Below are positions 44,656 to 55,209 of a DNA stretch of 64,000 bases, in pieces. Below the pieces are notes generated by a model. The model saw nothing but the letters and a program-made list of their open reading frames with translations. It was not told the origin of the DNA and did not search any database. Source of the DNA: Arion vulgaris (lineage: Eukaryota; Mollusca; Gastropoda; Stylommatophora; Arionidae); assembly GCA_020796225.1 (NCBI GenBank), contig CM036756.1, positions 65,550,144 through 65,614,143 of the forward strand. Direction: 5' to 3'. The position numbers and the translations under genes are program-made. The number at the start of each line of letters is the position of its first letter. Position 1 is the first letter of the stretch.

Positions 44656-44956
44656 TGTTCCCAAGAAAACTTTTTCTCCAGGTCTGTTTAAGACTTTCCC
44701 CTTTAACGTGTGTTTTGCTGGTTCAAGTCAAGTGCTTGTTTCCTGACGACTATGTCTTATTTTTCCCCGATCCAGAAGCACTTGAGTTTTCAGCTCCTCG
44801 ATTCGGTGCCATGGACATCGTAACCCTTCGGTTCGGTGCCACGAACAACGTTCTTCTTCCTCCTTCTTGTGATCAACTTTGCTATGAGACTACTCCGGTA
44901 TGTGTCATAAACAGGGCGGTGCGCTTGAGGTCTTCACGGGTTCCCTATAGTTTGTC

Positions 44957-45340
44957 TTATAGTGTTGTTTCTGTTGGCCAGATCTCCAATCTCTCACTAC
45001 TCAGACTAGGGCAGTCTTGCAGAATGTGCTCTGGGAACTGCTTAGGTGCTCCACATGTGCAGGCTGCCGAGTCCCTGAGACTCATTCTGTGGAGGTGTGC
45101 TCTGAGACTGCAGTGTCCCATTCTAAATCTGAAGACTGTGGTCTGTGCTTTTCTGTTTAGTGTATTTATACTGTCGTGCTCTGGGTTGTATCCTCCATTT
45201 GTTTTCTCCAGATCATTTTCCTGGATTGTTTCAGGAGAGTCTTTGCTTCTGTAAAACTTTGTGTTGGGTGGTGTTGTGTTAGGCTCCCCCAGCTCTTGCG
45301 AGTTTGTCAGCCTTTTCGTTTCCTTGTATGCCACAGTGAG
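44957..45340 (-). pseudogene. LINE C-terminal domain with zinc-knuckle-like motif
   Basis: Reads FRFRMGHCSLRAHLHRMSL, CTCGAPKQFPEHILQDC. A 'CxCG...EH.L..C' motif after RNase H is common in this kind of LINE and may bind nucleic acid. A second copy of the domain, from a different insertion, lies at 60709-61035. Confidence 0.7.
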
Positions 45341-45706
45341 CTGGTATCCACTGTAAGACCAGTTTGGATTTTTTTGACATCAAGCTGATATTTTGCCGTA
45401 TGTCCTGAATGAGCTTGTCTTGTCTGGGACATGAGATAGCCTGGAGAACGGATCTTGAATCGCTAAAGACTGCAATTTTTTTGCTGACACTTGCTGGTCG
45501 TTGAGAATCGGTATGGCTGCAAGAAAGACTGTTGCCTCTGCTCTAAAGTTGGTGCATGTTTCTCCTGCTGCCAGAGAGGGTGTTTCTGTGTTTCCTTGAG
45601 GGTGAGTGATGTAGATTCCGCTGCCTTCCTTTCTGGTAGCATCTGTAGCTGAGCCATCTGTGAACACATGTGTCCATGTGCTGGTGGGATATTGCTCTCG
45701 TAGCAT
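45290..45706 (-). pseudogene. LINE RNase H domain
   Basis: All four acidic positions are visible: the D of WTHVFTDGSATDA, the E of NFRAEATVFLAAI, the D of VFSDSRSVLQA and the D of IQGNEKADKLARAG, the last preceded by WIPAHCG. The frame changes between the second and third motifs (within an A-rich KK codon run), so the domain is a pseudogene although its active-site residues survive. Confidence 0.82.
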
Positions 45707-46365
45707 TTGTAGTGAAATGGCTCTTTGCTCTGTCTCTGTTTGTATTTTTTTTTAGATTATCCCTGAGACTTCTAGGTGTATTTGGGCTATGTTTTGGTAG
45801 CGTGTCCATGGCTCTGGTATTATGGGTTCCCACATTTCTGGTCAGTTTCTAGGATGTCTGTATGTTGCATATGAAATTCCCTGGCCAGATGGTTGGGACT
45901 TTTCCTTGCAAGTCTGTTTTTTGTTTTCTTTTGGAGTTTTGTGTGTAGATGGTGTTCTTTTAGCCGTTTTAGTTTTTCACACTGGGTGAGTGTTTTAAAT
46001 TTTCTGCGGAGTTCTAAAGGCTCTATGTCTGCGGTTTTTCCATTTCTATGATAGGACTGCTTTTCATTGCTTCCAGAGTTATTCTTAGGCCCATGTTTTG
46101 TACCTTGTCTAGTTTATGTGTGTTTGTTTTGGCTGCTGTTGTCCAAGAGCTGGAGCCATATTCCATGATTTGTCTGACTGTTTCCGTGTAGACCTGCTTT
46201 AATATTTTTGAATTTGCGCCCCAGGACGTGCTAGTTTCTTCATCACAGCAAGTCTTTGTATGGCTTTTCTTTGAATTGTGTCTATGTTTGGCTTCCAGGT
46301 AAGTCTGCTGTCTAGGATGATTCCAAGGAATTTGGGTGTATCTGTTTGGGGTATTGTTTCGTTTT

Positions 46366-47085
46366 CTAAATTGATGAATACTTTTTCCTTGTGTGGGGAG
46401 AGGGAAAAACAGTTGCTGTGGTTTTTGTGTGGTTAATTTTGAGGCCCCAGCTTTTTGTCCAGTTCTTCACTTTTTCCACTGTTTTTTGTAGTAGATAGGA
46501 TGTTTTTGAGTGTGTTCTGCAGCTGTCCAGATTGCGAAGTCGTCTGCATGTAGGCTGTTTGAGACCTTCTAGGGCAGCATTTGGTGATGTCATCTAAGTA
46601 TATTAGGAATAGCGTTGGTGCTATCACACTGCCCTGTGGAACTCCTTCCTTCATTTTGTGCATCTTCCTGAGGTGGTTGTCTATTTTTACTCTGGCATTA
46701 CGTTGGAAGAGGAGGTTTCTGATTCAGGAGAACATGTTGTGGGAGACTCCTGTTTGTAGGACTTTCAGTATTAGGCCATCGTGCCATACCGTATCAAATG
46801 CCCGGGACAGGTCAAAAAATATGGCTGTTTCTTTCTTTCCTGGAAGGCGTTTTCAATGTCCTGGGTGATGTAAGCCAGTTGGTCCTCTGTGCTTCTGTTT
46901 TGTCTGTATCCGGTCTGGGCGGAGGTGAGCAATGAATTGGTTTCTAGGTACCATGTCAGTCTCCTGTTTACTAGCCTCTCCATCAATTTTCCTGCACAGC
47001 TGAGAAGGCTGATGGGTCTATAGCTCTTTGGGTCATTTTTGTCCTTGCCCGGTTTCAAGATGGGGTAGATGTGTGCCTCCTTCAA
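46366..47085 (-). pseudogene. LINE reverse transcriptase domain
   Basis: Successive motifs: IYPILKPGKDKNDPKSYRPI, TGYRQNRSTEDQLAY, FFDLSRAFDTVWHDGL (shifted frame), EGVPQGSVIAPTLFLIYLDD, then LHADDFAIW near 46531-46556 and WGLKINHTKT. The ADD catalytic pair is intact, but at least three frame changes break the chain. Confidence 0.88.
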
Positions 47086-47370
47086 AGTTGATGGAACTTG
47101 ATCTGTTTTCCAGCTCTGGTTGAAAATGCTGAGGAGAAACCTTTGCCAAGAGGACCAAGGTGTTTAAGGAATTCATTGGTAATTCCATTCGCTCCAGGTG
47201 CCTTTTTCTCCTTTAGCTATTTTAATTTGGTCTTCTAGCTCCTGCAGGGTAAACATAACTATCATGCTGTCTGTTGGGATTGTAGAGTTAAGACTATTCA
47301 ATAGTTGCTTTGACTGGTTTTTAACTTCCTTTTTCTTGCCTGTTGAATTTGGACTTGACTTTCCGATTGA

Positions 47371-47516
47371 TAGGTTCTAGCTAATAGGTCTGCTACTGCT
47401 CTGCCGGTGACAAATCCTGTGTCTGTGTGTAGCACAGTTTGGATAGGTTCTAGCTAATGGTCTGCTACTGCTCTGCTGGTGACAAATCTTGTGTCTGTGT
47501 GTAGTACAGTTTGGTC
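47371..47516 (-). repeat. 73-bp duplication inside the LINE
   Basis: TAGGTTCTAGCTAATAGGTC to GTAGCACAGTTTGGA is repeated at 47444 with few differences. As 73 is not a multiple of three, it shifts the frame. Confidence 0.88.
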
Positions 47517-47929
47517 CTTGTCCTGTCACCATTTAGGGGTTTTGTGAGGTTCCATAGTTTTTTAGTGTCTTTCTCTAGATTTAGGGAAGCAGTTTTGTCA
47601 TGCCAACTGTCTCTCATGCTTTTCTTCTTTTCTTTGGTAAATATTGCCTTTGTCTTGTTGTGTAGGGTAACATTTTCATCTGTAGGGTCTGCTTCCATGT
47701 TTTCTCTTTGGATGCTGAGTTCAGTGTGAAGCTCTTCCAGTTTAGGGACCAATAGGGTCGGTAGTCTTCCCTTCTTCCTCTTGGTATACTTATTTTTGCT
47801 GCATCTAGAACCCAGTTGTTGAATGTTTGGAGTTTGCGGTTTAGGCTATTTTCTTTATTTTCATGTTCTTAATGGCTTCTTCTAGGTGTGAGGAGAAGAT
47901 ATTCCAATTTGCTTTCTTATAGTTCCATC

Positions 47930-48596
47930 TGGGAGTGGGTGTTCCTTTGGGGTGTTCCTCTGTCCTTTCATGGAGATTATTATGGGTTTATGGTTACTGC
48001 CCCTTAGTTGATTGCACACACTTCGACTTGTGAATTTTTCAACATCTTCAGTTGCTATTGCTAGGTCTGGGTTGCTGGTTGTTCTCCAAGGTCGGGAGTA
48101 GTATGAGTGTAGGTCATCAGGTTTGTTTAGGAGAACAAGACTGTAGTTGATGATGAAGTCTTCTACTTCCTCTCCTTTTCCATGTAGGTCAGAGTACCCC
48201 CAGCTTGGAGAATGACTGTTGAAATCTCCAACTATTATCCAGTTTTCTGTGTTTGATTGTATGTTGTTTAGGTGGATAAATTTGTTTGGTGGTGAATATA
48301 TGTTGCAAATTGTGATTTCCTTGTCATTGGTTTTAGGCAGATGGTTATCGCCTCTGTGTCGGTTGGTTGGGAGCGATGCGTTTCCCAGACTGAGAACCTG
48401 TTTTTGATGGCAATGACTCCTCCCTTGGGTCGGTCTTCCCTATCTTGGCGGAAGATTTCATAGCCTCTAATGGAGAATCTGTGCGTGCTGGTAAGATGTG
48501 TTTCTTGGATGCAACGCACATCCATGTCATGCTCCTTCAGGAAGTTTTGCAACTCTATTGTTTTGTTTCTGACGCCTTCCGCGTTCCACTACATTA
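47930..48596 (-). pseudogene. LINE endonuclease domain
   Basis: Starts WNAEGVRNKTIELQNFL, just after an in-frame TAG at the codon before W (expected glutamine). Then RCIQETHLTSTHRF, PKGGVIAIKNRF, WIIVGDFNSHSPSWGY, NPDLAIATED and GSNHKPIII. These are the landmarks of the apurinic-type endonuclease of LINEs. The usual SDH near the end is SNH here, so a catalytic aspartate has been replaced. Confidence 0.82.
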
Positions 48597-49421
48597 TTTT
48601 CAAATTTTGACCCGTGTGTTTACTCTCGTCCTCTCTGGTCGATCTGAGAATGTGAGGAATTGTGGTTGCTGTTGTGTTTGAGGATGGGGGCCCGGTGTTG
48701 AATCTACCTGGTTTAGACCTGTAAATATGACACAGTACCGGAGTAGTGTTGGTTGCATAGCTTCGGTTGTAGTGCGTAGATGCGCGTTTTTATTCCCGTG
48801 CCGCTTGAGCACGCATCTTCCGACTTCGACGGTTGAGATTTCATTTCTGGAATCCTCCTACCATAGGCAGATTGCCTTTCTAGGCTTAAGGGTTCTACCT
48901 ACCCCGGACCGCCGTATATAACACATAGTGAAAGCGGCGTGTCGGTAGCGATCGCAATTCTGATCGGTCACCATCGTACTTTCGAGTCGCTTAACTACAC
49001 CACAAAACATATCCATGAATAACACAATATATCCTACGTCCAAATGAAGGAAAAGTAATAATCCAGGCCACGGAAGCAAGATGAAGTGATCAAAATTTAT
49101 TGCTAACCTATACGTTCGCTCAGCGCCATTTGTAAACCGGAAGTCACTTAGATCCACGAACAAGGTAAATCTGGAGAACCTGTGACTTTTCTGCCAGCCC
49201 GCGAAATTGAACCCGCACTCACAGGGAGCTTGTCACCCGTCGTCCAACGCGCCACGAACACGCTGGGCAGGCAGACACTGTTTTCCTCAGGATATGCCCG
49301 ACACCCAATGTTTTCTCTTCCTGACCTGGGTCATCATGGGTTCATGTCTTGTTTATATCCATAGATCTGTGTTTGACATTCTATCATACCATCTCAGTTT
49401 GAGAATCTGCTTCAGACTTCT

Positions 49422-49605
49422 GTCTTCTTCTTCCCTTTTCATTTGTCGTCACACTGCTACCGGGTTGTTGCCCAGTGTCGTGATTTTATGTTTTTGTCTT
49501 GCGCTGTTCTAGTGGCATTGTTATTTTTGCTTCTTTACAGGATTCTGCTATGTAATCTAACCATCTTTTTAGTGGTCTTCCTTTCGCCTTCCTCCGCTAA
49601 AGACA
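49422..49605 (-). mobile_element. 5'-truncated LINE (family L), minus strand
   Basis: Reverse of the family L end: TCTTCTTCTTCCCTTTTCA, TTTGTCGTCACACTGCTACC, GGGTTGTTGCCCAGTGTCG, CTAACCATCTTTTTAGTGGT. Confidence 0.75.
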
Positions 49606-50338
49606 TTTATTTATACAGTTCCTAATCGTATTTGCGTTTAACTTATTAACTTGTCACTTTTCCGATCATTACAACAAAACAGATTCCACATTCGAGCTGA
49701 ACTAGCATAGATTAATTGAACGTTAGTTGTCTGTAAACTAATTTTCTCGTATTATTTTATAAAGCTATATAATAAATACTATGTGAAATTGTCAGTTAAT
49801 TGTCTACTATTGAATAAAATGTTGTAGAATCATCTGTTTGCCGTATTGAAAAACTGTCAATTATCTGCATTAACACATCTGCTACTTTAGTGTCTATGTA
49901 CTTTTAACTTTACGGAACATTTCCCTTGTAATAGTTTTCACTAATTATCATATAAATATCTTATCTGAAATTGTGTAACAATTATTCATATTTCTGAACT
50001 AATTTTCTATCTCGTTCTGTAATAGGGAAATTTGTTGATATTTAAAATGATCATTCTTTCTTGTGTTTCTTCTATGTAGACTCATTATCCTTATTTGTTA
50101 GTACTACTAGTGAATATGAAAATCAATATCCTTCACATATACCCTTTGAGCATCCAGGGCTTCGGATAATCACAATGTCCCAAGATAGTCTCCTATGGCA
50201 TTCCAAATCGTTTATTTGTAAATGCTTCTGCGTCATTGAGCTGTCAATTATGTCTTACAAACCAGATTTACAGACAGAACGTTATATATTTATGACATAA
50301 CAAGTCAGCCTGACCTTCCTGAACATTTTAATAGCTAT
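49606..50338. other. no recognisable feature
   Basis: AT-rich, no repeat family or coding signal visible. The 79-codon frame at 50061 has no motif. Confidence 0.5.
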
Positions 50339-50470
50339 ATAAATTGTTGACTTTATTGCACTGGATTTTACTTCATATGATTCGCTCTCTTACCGAAGAA
50401 ATAGCACACCACTTACCAAGAGTATTGCACAAAGCACGAGCTTCTTAGTTCCGACATTAGGGCTAGGAAT
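50339..50470 (-). mobile_element. SINE-E fragment
   Basis: Reverse-orientation landmarks TTGACTTTATTGCACTGG, GAAGAAATAGCACACCACTT and AGAGTATTGCACAAAGCAC, parallel to 58798-58880. Confidence 0.6.
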
Positions 50471-50559
50471 TTCTCGAAAAACTGCACGTGGAACTCACGA
50501 AACGGCTTAACCCCTTATTCACAGAGAATTCTGAAATTATTTATCTCTACTCTATGTCC

Positions 50560-50765
50560 CTTTTTCCGATCCAGAAGCACTTGAGCTTTTCAGCTCTTCG
50601 CTCGGTGCCATGGACATCGTAACCCTTCGGTTCGGTGCCACGAACACCGTAAATCTGGGAATATGTGGCTTTTTCTGCCATCCCGCGGAATTGAACCCGT
50701 ACACACAGAGGGATAGTCACCCGTAGTCCAACGCGCTACGAACACGCTGGGCAGACGGGCAGCAA
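50560..50765 (-). mobile_element. SINE-B, nearly full length
   Basis: CCGATCCAGAAGCACTTGAG, GCTCGGTGCCATGGACATCG, GGAATTGAACCCGTACACAC, GAACACGCTGGGCAGACGGG. Both 30-bp internal repeats are present once each. It is followed directly by a SINE-E end. Confidence 0.85.
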
Positions 50766-50850
50766 TATAGATTAAAACCTGGTGCCATGAAGTCAATCCT
50801 TCAGCTTTATACCCCTTTATTTGAGAAGACAACTCTATGAGCAGAGATGA
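50766..50850 (+). mobile_element. SINE-E 3' end
   Basis: TTAAAACCTGGTGCCATGAA, GTCAATCCTTCAGCTTTATA, AAGACAACTCTATGAGCAGA; the same 3' extension is seen at 57228-57305. Confidence 0.6.
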
Positions 50851-50984
50851 GATAGAGGCGGATGATATCTGCAACTATAATCATCAAAGACACTATAGAC
50901 TAAAGAAGAAGAATAATTCCAATGTTTCCTACACATCGGCTTTGCAGACTGCTCTTCGCGATTTTCAAGATTCCTTTTCCAAGA

Positions 50985-51050
50985 AATGTTCAACATGGGA
51001 CCTACGTTTTATCGTCCGTCTTCAATATGACTAATCTATCCCCTACCATG
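50985..51050 (-). mobile_element. SINE-A scrap
   Basis: TTCAACATGGGACCTACGTT and TTATCGTCCGTCTTCAATAT are the reverse of the SINE-A central landmark. Confidence 0.5.
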
Positions 51051-51700
51051 AGATCAGAACTCGCTGGAAATAGCCTCGATAACTTCACAATATGGGCGAG
51101 CCCAATTCGTTTGAAGAGTGAGATAATCATCGTACTTCAACTTCACAATTGTAACAAATAACACCAACTTTTCAACCAAACTGCGCTATTTTTTACTGAC
51201 TATAAATCAGACCAACACAACAAACAAAAGATAGACAGTTATACGAGGTCCTTGGTTAAAGAAAAGACACATCAGACAACAGGATTCCAAGAATGTCCAT
51301 TTAAAATGACAATCTAGTCTGGCACACAAAATGCACTATAGTGCGTTTTAAAATGATTTTCCGCGGGAAAATTTAATATCTCTGCAACCGCTTGACAATT
51401 GTAACTTTACAAAATGAGCCTAATTCGTTTGAAGAGTGAGATAATATTTTTTACTCAATAACACGACATGTTTCAAAATGTCTTTATGATATAAATCAGA
51501 CCAACACAACAAACCAAAAGATAGAAGTATACCCAGTCCATGGTTAAGAGAATGCAATGCAACGGAATTCCAAGAAGTCCATGTTACCTAAACGTTTGCA
51601 CAAATGCACTATAGTCAGACTTAATCGGTGAAAACATGTTTGTTGACATCTAAACCACGGGTTACAGGTGGGACGACTACGTTAGTAATATAGTAAACAA
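51051..51700. other. two diverged copies of an approximately 300-bp segment
   Basis: TTCGTTTGAAGAGTGAGATA at 51106 and 51428, AAATCAGACCAACACAACAA at 51205 and 51496, GAATTCCAAGAAGTCCATGT-like strings at 51285 and 51563, and ATGCACTATAGT at 51330 and 51605 recur in the same order. This is a direct duplication of about 300 bp. Confidence 0.7.
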
Positions 51701-51704
51701 TATT

Positions 51705-51830
51705 TAGTGTATGTATCCTCTTGTGATACAAGCAAAAACAAAATACTTTAATTTTAGAAAGTACAGAAGCAATATATAGCGACGCTTCGACCATAATGCC
51801 TTCATCAAGTAAAGAATACAACAGAATTGA
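51705..51830 (-). mobile_element. family H repeat with hammerhead-like core
   Basis: On the minus strand: CTTGATGAAGGCATTATGGT CGAAGC, then GTCGCTATATATTGCTTCTG and TACTTTCTAAAATTAAAGTA. The core differs from the other copies but keeps the GATGAAGG...GGTCGAA pattern. Confidence 0.4.
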
Positions 51831-51865
51831 AGAAAGTTATAGACTTCTTGATCGGCAGACATGAC

Positions 51866-52215
51866 ATCATCATCATCAAGGTGCGTTTTCTTTATAGGAC
51901 TTTGCTCTCTTTGCAGCACATCTGAAATTCACTCTGTCTCTTGCCAGTTCACCCACTTCGTCGATGGTCATGTTCATGATTTTATTAATATCTTGTAGCC
52001 ATCTTCTTCTTGGTCCACCTCTGCGTCCTGGGACCCTGCCTTCTAGTATTGTTCTTTCCAAGCCATCGTGACGCTTGATGTGACAAAGTATTAATTTTCT
52101 GTATAGTATGTTGTTTATCAGCCAATTCTCTTTAACATTTAGTTCTTTCAGGACATCAGTGTTCTTTCTTTTTCTGTCCATGGTATTCGTAGGATCTTTC
52201 TGTAGCATTTAGTTT
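51866..52215 (-). mobile_element. LINE C-terminal fragment with (ATG)n tail
   Basis: A clean 110-codon frame: ELNVKENWLINNILYRKLIL, CHIKRHDGLERTILEGRVPG, RRGGPRRRWLQDINKIMNMT, ELARDRVNFRCAAKRAK. Ends with an ATGATGATG run in its own orientation. Related to 40019 and 56419. Confidence 0.8.
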
Positions 52216-52386
52216 CGAAGGACTGGATTTTCGTTCTAATTTTACATGACATACAATACCACAATTAATCGGTAACTGCCCTAAAATCAAAATATGTGAC
52301 TAAAAACGAAATAAATATTTAAACCTCCAACCGGAAAAAAGATCAAAAACAATCATTGTAAAATATATACACGTATATGGAGTATG

Positions 52387-52632
52387 CGTGGAGTCTGTGG
52401 CCTAGGGAATAGTGACTCGGTATATTAACCCGACGTTCTGAGTTCGAATCACGCTGCGGACAATTTGATTGCAAATTGTTTCGCTGGATTTTACAAAGGA
52501 CGATAGCGTCACACATTCCGAAAGCAATTGCAAACTACTGAACGTAATAATGCCTAGACAACTCACAAACAGCGTTAAAAAACTGAGGTTGATTCGCAAA
52601 CTCCTGTAAAGGATATGCAATAAACTTTTTTT
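52387..52632 (+). mobile_element. SINE-D with target duplication
   Basis: Flanked by ATGGAGTATG (52377-52386, 52633-52642). Box A TCTGTGGCCTAGGGAATAG, box B GAGTTCGAATCAC, end CTGTAAAGGATATGCAATAA. Confidence 0.92.
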
Positions 52633-52783
52633 ATGGAGTATGTGAAGAGATAGTATTAGAAAGCATACATACAAATGGAACCAAACTTGATGACAATACA
52701 ATGATTAGTGCTAAAAATGTAAATGTGCAATGTCCATGTCTTCTCAGAAACAATTTTAACACGGTTTTTGTGTATTTACTTTA

Positions 52784-52981
52784 CCGCCTGCCCAGCGTCT
52801 TCGTAGCGCGTTGGACGACGGGTGACAAGCTCCCTATGAGCGCGGGTTCAATTCCTCGGGCTGGCAGAAAAGCCCAATTATCTAATTAGATTTTTGCCTG
52901 AACCGAAGGTTACGATGTCCATGGCACTGAGCTGAAGTGTTGAAAGCTCAAGTGCTTCTGGATGGAAAACAAATTTTAAAA
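52784..52981 (+). mobile_element. SINE-B with target duplication
   Basis: Flanked by an exact 13-bp TGTATTTACTTTA (52771-52783, 52982-52994). Head GCCTGCCCAGCGTCTTCGTA, box B GGTTCAATTCC. The first internal repeat is partly deleted (TTTTTGCCTGAACCGAAGG). Confidence 0.93.
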
Positions 52982-52994
52982 TGTATTTACTTTA

Positions 52995-53570
52995 TGTTTT
53001 ATGAAGCAGTCGATTATATCAATTGCTGTTCTTTATAATACTGTCTCACTTCATGTTTAACTTGTTGACATTTCAAATGACACCAATTTGTTGTTGAGTC
53101 ATGTCATCACTATATTAAATGTCATGGATAATGGTAAAAACTGAAAGCACATTTATTTGAGTACAGATATTAAACTAAACATTTCATCGACAAATGTTGA
53201 CACCACAAGAAAACATGGAGAATGTTTTAATAAGAAACTGCCATTTCTGACAAGTCTACGTTTCATGAATTATTTCCCTGTGACATATTTTTGTTGAAGG
53301 AAGGAATCTGCTTTGAGGTTAACAAAAACATACCGTATTTTCATTAGAATTCATATTAAGGTAGATGACGTCATCAACATGGGAGAGGTTCTCAATAAGC
53401 TATATCTTTCCAACATGCAAAATGTACAAGTCTAGCAGTTTGATGTTGTTTATTCAAGTTATTTTTTATCATGCATTTATCTCTGGCATCTCTCATAAGT
53501 TATTGCTGGTTGCTATGGTCATGTATCTAAGTACGCTATCCTAAATGAAAGACTGTCAATAAGGGAGGAT
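52995..53570. other. no recognisable feature
   Basis: Unique-looking AT-rich DNA; no open frame or repeat of note. Confidence 0.5.
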
Positions 53571-53575
53571 TATGT

Positions 53576-53992
53576 TCGTTTTCAGAAGCTACAAAACATA
53601 TGTTAGTTTTCAGAAGCTACAAACATATTTAGTTTTCAGAAGCTACAAACATATTTAGTTTTCAGAAGCTACAAAACATATGTTAGTTTTCAGAAGCTAC
53701 AAAACATATATTAGTTTTCAGAAGCTACAAAACATATGTTAATTTTCAGAAGCTACAAAACATATGTTAATTTTCAGAAGCTACAAAACATATGTTAATT
53801 TTCAGAAGCTACAAAACATATGTTAGTTTTCAGAAGCTACAAAACATATGTTAATTTTCAAACTAAAACATATGTTCGTTTTCCAGAACTTAATATGAAA
53901 CATGTTAGTTTTCAGAAGATACACAACATATGTTAGTTTTCAGAAGCTACAAAACATGTTAGTTTTCAAATACTACAAAACATATGTTCGTT
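53576..53992 (+). repeat. 28-bp minisatellite, about 15 copies
   Basis: Unit GTTAGTTTTCAGAAGCTACA plus AAACATAT, with TTAATTTTC and TTCGTTTTC variants and a few shortened copies. Confidence 0.93.
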
Positions 53993-54084
53993 TAAATTTT
54001 GAATAACAGGGTGCTCATATTTTCTTGTTCCCACCCAGAAACTCTAAATATGATACAACAACTCTCTAACTAAATGAGAAAGAA

Positions 54085-54890
54085 AATTCAAACAGCAGAG
54101 ATGAAGTGTTTACAACGAATTATAAATGTAACAAGAAGTGGTAAAATCAGAAACAACAAAATCTGAAGAAAATGTTGGATCACTACCAATACTACAATAT
54201 ATTAAATAACAATAGTTTAAATGGTTCGGACATGCATCAGAATTACCACAGGATAGTCTCCCACAGAGAGAACTAGCACTCCTATACAACGGCAACAGAC
54301 CCATTAGCATAGGATAGTCTCCCACAGAGAGAACTAGCACTCCTATACAACGGCAACAGACCCATTAGCACAGGATAGTCTCCCACAGAGAGAACTAGCA
54401 CTCCTATACAACGGCAACAGACCCATTAGCACAGGATAGTCTCCCACAGAGAGCACTAGCACTCCTATACAACGGCAACAGACCCATTAGCACAGGATAG
54501 TCTCCCACAGAGAGCACTAGCACTCCTATACAACGGCAACAGACCCATTAGCACAGGATAGTCTCCCACATAGAGAACTAGCACTCCTATACAACGGCAA
54601 CAGACCCATTAGCACAGGATAGTCTCCCACAGAGAGAACTAGCACTCCTCAACAATGAGCAACAGACCCATTAACACAGGATAGGTCTACACATTAAAAC
54701 TAGCACTCATGTACAACAGCAACAGACCATTACACTGGAAGTTCCCTACAAGAACTATTACTCTAACAACAAGTCAAGCAGACCCATTACCACAGGATAG
54801 TCTCCCACAGAAGACTAGCACTCTATACAACGGCAACAGACCCAGAGGACGACCACGCAAACGATGGTTAGACGGAATATCCTAGGCACT
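54085..54890 (+). mobile_element. LINE C-terminal fragment interrupted by its own minisatellite
   Basis: Left part reads KKIQTAEMKCLQRIINVTRS and a broken WFGHASELPQDSLPQ. Right part, from 54838, reads RGRPRKRWLDGIS with stop. Normally these are a few residues apart; here about 600 bp of tandem repeat separate them. Confidence 0.8.
54239..54846 (+). repeat. 61-bp minisatellite inside a LINE, about 10 copies
   Basis: Unit GGATAGTCTCCCACAGAGAG, AACTAGCACTCCTATACAAC, GGCAACAGACCCATTAGCAC (61 bp; for example GTCTCCCAC at 54256 and 54317). Copies after 54640 are eroded. As 61 is not a multiple of three, the LINE frame is destroyed. Confidence 0.95.
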
Positions 54891-54914
54891 AAATTTCACT
54901 TTGTACAAAGCACA

Positions 54915-55153
54915 TTGTGAGTCTGTGGCTTAGGGGATAGTGACTCGGTCTATTAACCCCGACGTTCTGAGTTCGAATCACGCTGTGGACAATTTGGTTG
55001 CAAATTGTTTCGCGTGGATTTTACAAAAGGACGATGGCGCCACCCGTTCAGAAAGCAAAGGCAAACGAGTAATAATGCCTAGAAAAATCACAAATAGCGT
55101 TAAAAAGCTGGGGTTGATTCGCAAAGCTCCTGTAAAGGATATGCAATTAACTT
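54915..55153 (+). mobile_element. SINE-D with target duplication
   Basis: Flanked by TACAAAGCACA (54904-54914, 55154-55164). GAGTCTGTGGCTTAGGGGAT head, box B GAGTTCGAATCAC, TTGGTTGCAAATTGTTTCGC, end CTGTAAAGGATATGCAATTA. Confidence 0.93.
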
Positions 55154-55209
55154 TACAAAGCACAAACAGAGGCTCGCTCCATTTACTTCTTTTTCGACAT
55201 GGACGATGA

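Larger units (their letters stand above)
44849..49153 (-). mobile_element. full-length-size LINE with EN, RT and RNase H (I-like/Nimb-like), decayed
   Basis: A 4305-bp minus-strand insertion bounded by an exact 10-bp target duplication CCACGAACAA (44839-44848, 49154-49163). Order from the 5' end: about 340 bp of leader, apurinic-type endonuclease, linker, reverse transcriptase, RNase H, and a C-terminal CxC...H...C zone. It ends in an AAG-rich tail (minus strand GAAGGAGGAAGAAGAACG). One ORF appears to carry all domains; no separate ORF1 is visible, which is a limit of reading by eye. Several frameshifts, at least two nonsense changes and a 73-bp internal duplication (47371-47516) inactivate it. 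Single-ORF LINEs with RNase H belong to the I/R1-type lineages; a Nimb-like assignment is inference. Confidence 0.88.
44756..49285 (-). mobile_element. SINE-B copy split by a full-length LINE
   Basis: The minus-strand SINE-B 3' part occupies 44756-44848 (CCAGAAGCACTTGAGTTTTC, CCATGGACATCGTAACCCTT, GTGCCACGAACAA). Its tRNA-like 5' part resumes at 49154 (CCACGAACAAGGTAAATCTG, GCGAAATTGAACCCGCACTC, ACGCGCCACGAACACGCTGG). The two halves join in register once the LINE and one duplication copy are removed. Confidence 0.9.

Noticed and set aside
44655..45254. A 199-codon plus-strand frame
   Set aside because: It is antisense to a SINE-B and to the C-terminus of the 4.3-kb LINE.
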